Shown: positions 5,673 through 8,539 of the stretch, piece by piece
Layout: every line of letters starts with the position of its first letter
Numbering within the stretch: position 1 is the stretch's first letter
Assembly: GCA_041572275.1 (NCBI GenBank)
Contig: JBFFSQ010000125.1
Location: forward strand, 1 to 8,539
Direction: 5' to 3'
Length of the DNA stretch: 8,539 bases
Source: JBFFSQ01 sp041572275
GTDB taxonomy: Bacteria; Pseudomonadota; Gammaproteobacteria; SZUA-229
Program-made: the position numbers and the translations under genes
The notes under the pieces: generated by a model
Told to the model about the DNA's origin: nothing
The model's database searches: none
The model's input: the letters and a program-made list of their open reading frames with translations, nothing else

Positions 5673-5688
5673 TTTGGAGAAAACAGGC

Positions 5689-6402
5689 ATGAAAAAAACG
5701 AATGTAATGATTACGCTACTGTTGAGTATGGGGCTGGCGATGTCAGTGCAGGCAGCAGGGTGGAATGTGGGTGGTGGTGAACAGGATGATGCGCTACATC
5801 TGACGCCCGATGTTGAAAATGGTATGGATGTGTATGAAGTCTGTTCAGCCTGTCATTATCCAGAAGGTTGGGGTACACAAGATGGTACGTTCCCGCAGTT
5901 GGCCGGTCAGCATCGTGAAGTATTGATCAAGCAGCTAGCCGATATTCGTGCCTTAAATCGCGATAATCCTACGATGTATCCCTTTGCATTACCTGAATCT
6001 ATCGGTGATGCCCAGGCGCTGGCCGATGTTGTAGCCTATATCGCCAAGCTGCCGATGAATCCTGATAATGGCAAGGGTGACTGGGCCGAAGGTACACCTG
6101 AATTTGCACAGGGCAAGAAACTCTACGATATTAACTGTGTGAAATGTCATGGTGATAACGGCGAGGGTATAAAAGAAAAATTCTATCCCAAGATTCAGGG
6201 CCAGCATTATAAATACATGTTGCGTCAGTTCGAGTGGATACGCGATGGTAAACGCCGTAACGCAAACCCTGATATGGTGAAACAGATTAAAGAGTTCACT
6301 AACAAGGATATGCAAATGGTTATTAATTATGTATCACGAATCAAGGTTCCAAAATCTGATCTGGCACCATCTGTCGACTGGAAAAATCCAGATTTTGATT
6401 AG
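5689..6402 (+). CDS. Periplasmic diheme cytochrome c (c4-like)
   Basis: The 237-residue product starts with a Sec signal (cleavage after QA-A, about residue 23). It has two class I cytochrome domains in tandem, with haem motifs C52-S-A-C55-H56 and C150-V-K-C153-H154. Each is followed by a c4-like 'P-x-L/I-x-GQH' segment (69-75 and 167-173). Likely axial methionines are Met96 (NPTMYPF) and Met196 (NPDMVKQ). Such proteins shuttle electrons in the periplasm; here the likely route is from the quinol pool or a bc1-type complex toward NosZ. The ATG at 5689 was chosen because GGAGA at 5676-5680 precedes it and it begins the signal peptide. An in-frame TTG at 5674 overlaps that site and is less likely. 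A perfect FNR promoter lies upstream, and nosB follows after a 105-bp gap containing a hairpin. Confidence 0.9.
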   Translation: MKKTNVMITLLLSMGLAMSVQAAGWNVGGGEQDDALHLTPDVENGMDVYEVCSACHYPEGWGTQDGTFPQLAGQHREVLIKQLADIRALNRDNPTMYPFALPESIGDAQALADVVAYIAKLPMNPDNGKGDWAEGTPEFAQGKKLYDINCVKCHGDNGEGIKEKFYPKIQGQHYKYMLRQFEWIRDGKRRNANPDMVKQIKEFTNKDMQMVINYVSRIKVPKSDLAPSVDWKNPDFD

Positions 6403-6440
6403 TGTATACATGCTGTAGCTATATGGCTTATCAGAGTAAT

Positions 6441-6479
6441 TAAGTTTCGGGGTGTTAGCTAAATTGACACCCCGACTTA
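6441..6479 (+). terminator. Intercistronic hairpin before nosB, weak terminator or stabiliser
   Basis: TCGGGGTGT (6447-6455) pairs perfectly with ACACCCCGA (6467-6475) around an 11-base loop. TAAG/CTTA (6441-6444 with 6476-6479) can lengthen the stem past a 2-base bulge. Only TTTGAG follows, so termination should be weak. A role in partial attenuation or in protecting the cytochrome mRNA 3' end is more likely. Confidence 0.55.
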
Positions 6480-6507
6480 TTTGAGTAGTACCCCCTGAGG
6501 TTGAGAA

Positions 6508-7494
6508 ATGCTTGAATCAGACAATAAAAAACGCAATATCATTGTTGCCAGCTTGATTGGTGCATCACTGATTTTATTGGCGATAATTTATTTCACGCCA
6601 ATATGGTGGGTGGCACTGAAGGCGCCGAACTACCCACCGGAAGCATTTCCTGATGGTATCCGCATTCATTTTCATTTTAACGGCGTGTTTAACGGCTGCA
6701 AAAAAATAGAAAGTGAAGAAGTGCTGGTAGAGGAAGCACTTAACTGTGTTCATGAAATGGACACCATCAATCATTATGTTGGCATGTACCCGATTGCCAG
6801 TGGTGGCCCCATCGAACGTGTTCTGTCACAATTCCTGGTTGCATTTTTAGGCGTCATGATTGTGGGCTTTGCATGTCGCAGGAAAAAACTCCGCGCGATT
6901 ATCATGAGTATTGGCTTTGGTGCCATAGCCGTGTGGATGGCGACAGCAATGTTCACCGAAGGTGGTGTCATGATGCTATCGGATGGCTATCGAGAATCAT
7001 TGCAGACTACGCTAGATCTGGATGTCGAAGATATTCAGCAATGGAGCGGTATGGAAGCAGTAACAGAGACCTACAGTGATACGCTAGGCATGTTTTTCCG
7101 TGAGCAGGAAGTCATTGCCGGCAAGGTGGCGACACTCGAAGCCTGGACCAATGGCATCATGATTGCACTGGTTATAGCCATGGTATTGCTGGTGGTGGGC
7201 AGTTACCTCAGTCGTCTGTTTTACTGGCTGCTGATTATCGTGCCTATTTTGTTACCGGTATTTTTTGTCATCGATTATGCAGCCTGGCTCTGGTACTTTG
7301 GCCATACACTGAATGATATGGGCGCCTTCACCGTGAAGCCATTTATGCCGACCGTATTTGGTCAGGGTAAGGTGGCGCAATTCTCAACACATTCTTATCC
7401 TTATACTGGTTATTTCTTAATGATGATTACATCGGCGCTATTAGGTGTTGCTGCGATCATTCGACGGAAGCAGATGCAACAAGAAGGCGACTGA
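6508..7494 (+). CDS. nosB: NosB-like membrane protein of clade II nos cluster
   Basis: The 328-residue inner-membrane protein has six predicted helices (about 10-30, 106-123, 129-149, 214-235, 238-262, 300-318). Basic residues follow helix 2 (CRRKK) and helix 6 (RRKQ), placing both termini in the cytoplasm. The first periplasmic loop (31-105) carries the conserved-looking segments 'GIRIHFHFNGVFNGC' and 'EMDTINHYVGMYP', rich in His, with Cys64 and Cys80 able to form a disulphide. This pattern and the place between nosZ/cytochromes and nosD match NosB, a protein of unknown mechanism found with clade II NosZ (for example in Wolinella) and thought to aid electron transfer or NosZ assembly. GAGG at 6497-6500 sits seven bases before the ATG. 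Only 4 bp separate its stop from nosD, so the two are cotranscribed. The call rests on motif memory and synteny. Confidence 0.82.
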   Translation: MLESDNKKRNIIVASLIGASLILLAIIYFTPIWWVALKAPNYPPEAFPDGIRIHFHFNGVFNGCKKIESEEVLVEEALNCVHEMDTINHYVGMYPIASGGPIERVLSQFLVAFLGVMIVGFACRRKKLRAIIMSIGFGAIAVWMATAMFTEGGVMMLSDGYRESLQTTLDLDVEDIQQWSGMEAVTETYSDTLGMFFREQEVIAGKVATLEAWTNGIMIALVIAMVLLVVGSYLSRLFYWLLIIVPILLPVFFVIDYAAWLWYFGHTLNDMGAFTVKPFMPTVFGQGKVAQFSTHSYPYTGYFLMMITSALLGVAAIIRRKQMQQEGD

Positions 7495-7498
7495 TACC

Positions 7499-8539
7499 AT
7501 GCTAGCCAGGCGATTGAGTTTTGCACTAGTCATGTTCATCGCACTGCATTGCCAGTCTGTAATTGCGGGCACCCTGTCATTACAGGAAATGGTTGATGCG
7601 GCAAAGCCGGGTGATGTCATCATGCCACCACCCGGTGTGTATAAGGGGCCGATTACCATTGAGAAAGCCATTACCCTCGATGGTGACGGTAAGGTCATCA
7701 TCGATGCGGGCGGCAACGGCTCGGTTATTTATCTGGATACCGATGGTGCTGTCATTCGCAATCTGCGCTTAACCAACTCCGGTGAATCACATAACGATAT
7801 TGATGCCGGTGTTCAGGTGCGTGGTAATTTCAATGTCGTTAAAGACAACATCATTGATAACTGCCTGTTTGGTATTGACCTGCAACAGTCAGAAAATAAT
7901 ATTGTGCGCCGCAATGAAATCAGCTCAAAGCCGTTTGATCTGGGTTTAAGAGGCGATGCTATTCGTCTGTGGTATAGCTTCGGCAATAAAATAACCAGTA
8001 ACTACATACATGATTCCCGTGATACCGTGGTCTGGTATTCAAAAGATAACCTTATTGCTAAAAACCGTTCCACGCGCGGACGTTACGCTCTGCACTTTAT
8101 GTATGCGCAATACAACAAAGTTGAAGAGAATGAGTACTGGGATAATTCTGTCGGCATATTTCTTATGTATAGCGACAGTGTAGAAGTACGAAACAATATG
8201 GTGTCCCATGCTACGGGCGCGACCGGTGTTGGTGTTGGTATGAAAGAAACCTCGGATGTAACCTTAGAGGGTAATAAAATTTTATACAATGCCGTTGGTT
8301 TTTATATGGACGTATCACCCTTCCAGCCTGACTCCACCAATCGAATTTATAATAACCTGGTGGCCTTTAATAATATTGGTGTACGCTTTTTAAATGACTG
8401 GGTGGGTAATGACTTTAAAAATAATCGCTTTAAAAGCAATATTACCCAGGTAGCAGTTAGTGATGGCGGTTCAGCGAAACGTAATTTATGGGATGGTAAT
8501 TACTGGGATGATTATGAAGGCTTTGATCTGGATAAAAAC
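7499..8539 (+). CDS. nosD: NosD, periplasmic copper-site maturation protein (3' end missing)
   Basis: NosD is a right-handed beta-helix protein needed, with the NosFY transporter, to build the CuZ centre of NosZ. The open frame gives 347 residues and continues past the window edge. A Sec signal (1-23, VIA before G) leads into 'MVDAAKPGDVIMPPPGVYKGP', and then many parallel-beta-helix turns with N-x-I-x-x-N style repeats (about 85-320: 'NNIVRRNEI', 'NKITSNYI', 'NKVEENEY', 'VEVRNNMV', 'VTLEGNKI'). Near the end of the visible part is the NosD signature 'LWDGNYWDDYEGFD' (330-343). NosD proteins run to somewhat over 400 residues, so roughly the last 60-90 are missing. The start has AAGAAGG at 7481-7487, 11 bases before ATG, a rather long spacing. 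It follows nosB by 4 bp in the same operon. Confidence 0.95.
   Translation, partial: MLARRLSFALVMFIALHCQSVIAGTLSLQEMVDAAKPGDVIMPPPGVYKGPITIEKAITLDGDGKVIIDAGGNGSVIYLDTDGAVIRNLRLTNSGESHNDIDAGVQVRGNFNVVKDNIIDNCLFGIDLQQSENNIVRRNEISSKPFDLGLRGDAIRLWYSFGNKITSNYIHDSRDTVVWYSKDNLIAKNRSTRGRYALHFMYAQYNKVEENEYWDNSVGIFLMYSDSVEVRNNMVSHATGATGVGVGMKETSDVTLEGNKILYNAVGFYMDVSPFQPDSTNRIYNNLVAFNNIGVRFLNDWVGNDFKNNRFKSNITQVAVSDGGSAKRNLWDGNYWDDYEGFDLDKN

Noticed and set aside
5674..5688. TTG start five codons before the diheme cytochrome ATG
   Set aside because: The TTG overlaps the ribosome binding site itself, and the ATG at 5689 gives a normal signal peptide.

Overview
The window covers the boundary between a cell-envelope locus (positions 1-2274) and the start of a nitrous oxide reductase (nos) cluster (about 2690-8539). 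All genes lie on the + strand. The host looks like a Gram-negative proteobacterium, most likely a gamma- or betaproteobacterium. The reasons are a lipoprotein and other exported proteins with Sec signals, a REP/REPIN-like repeat of the kind common in those groups, FNR-type binding sites, and moderate GC content. I cannot name the genus.

Region 1 (1-2274). The last 16 codons of an unidentified gene end at 51. An LPP20-family outer-membrane lipoprotein (80-661) follows, closed by a strong intrinsic terminator. Next is a secreted protein of 514 residues (730-2274) with a long Pro/Lys/Val linker and a C-terminal transglutaminase-like domain carrying a Cys433/His460/Asp487 triad. Neither gene has an evident link to denitrification.

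Region 2 (2275-2800) has no gene. It holds a perfect 15-bp palindrome, an inverted pair of REP-like hairpins, a TGTG/CACA palindrome, and a strong Crp/FNR-type box (TTGACC-TT-GGTCAA) about 76 bp before the nosZ start.

Region 3 (2801-8539) is a clade II ('atypical') nos cluster: nosZ (Sec signal, all seven CuZ histidines, complete CuA site), a terminator, a monoheme cytochrome c, a second promoter with a perfect FNR consensus (TTGAT-N4-ATCAA) and a well-placed GATAAT -10 element, a diheme c4-like cytochrome, the membrane protein NosB, and nosD, which runs off the right edge. nosR is not seen. NosZ has no fused haem domain, unlike the campylobacterial enzyme, so the two small cytochromes are the obvious candidates to carry electrons to its CuA site. 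NosB probably belongs to the membrane-side electron route, and NosD to CuZ maturation. The rest of the cluster (nosG/C/H/F/Y/L in relatives) would be expected to the right.

Nothing here is a wholly unknown system. The more interesting points are the split cytochrome module, the two different FNR-type operators dividing the cluster into separately driven units, the hairpins in the nos gene junctions, the COX2-like CuA loop of NosZ, and the transglutaminase protein with a TonB-like linker.
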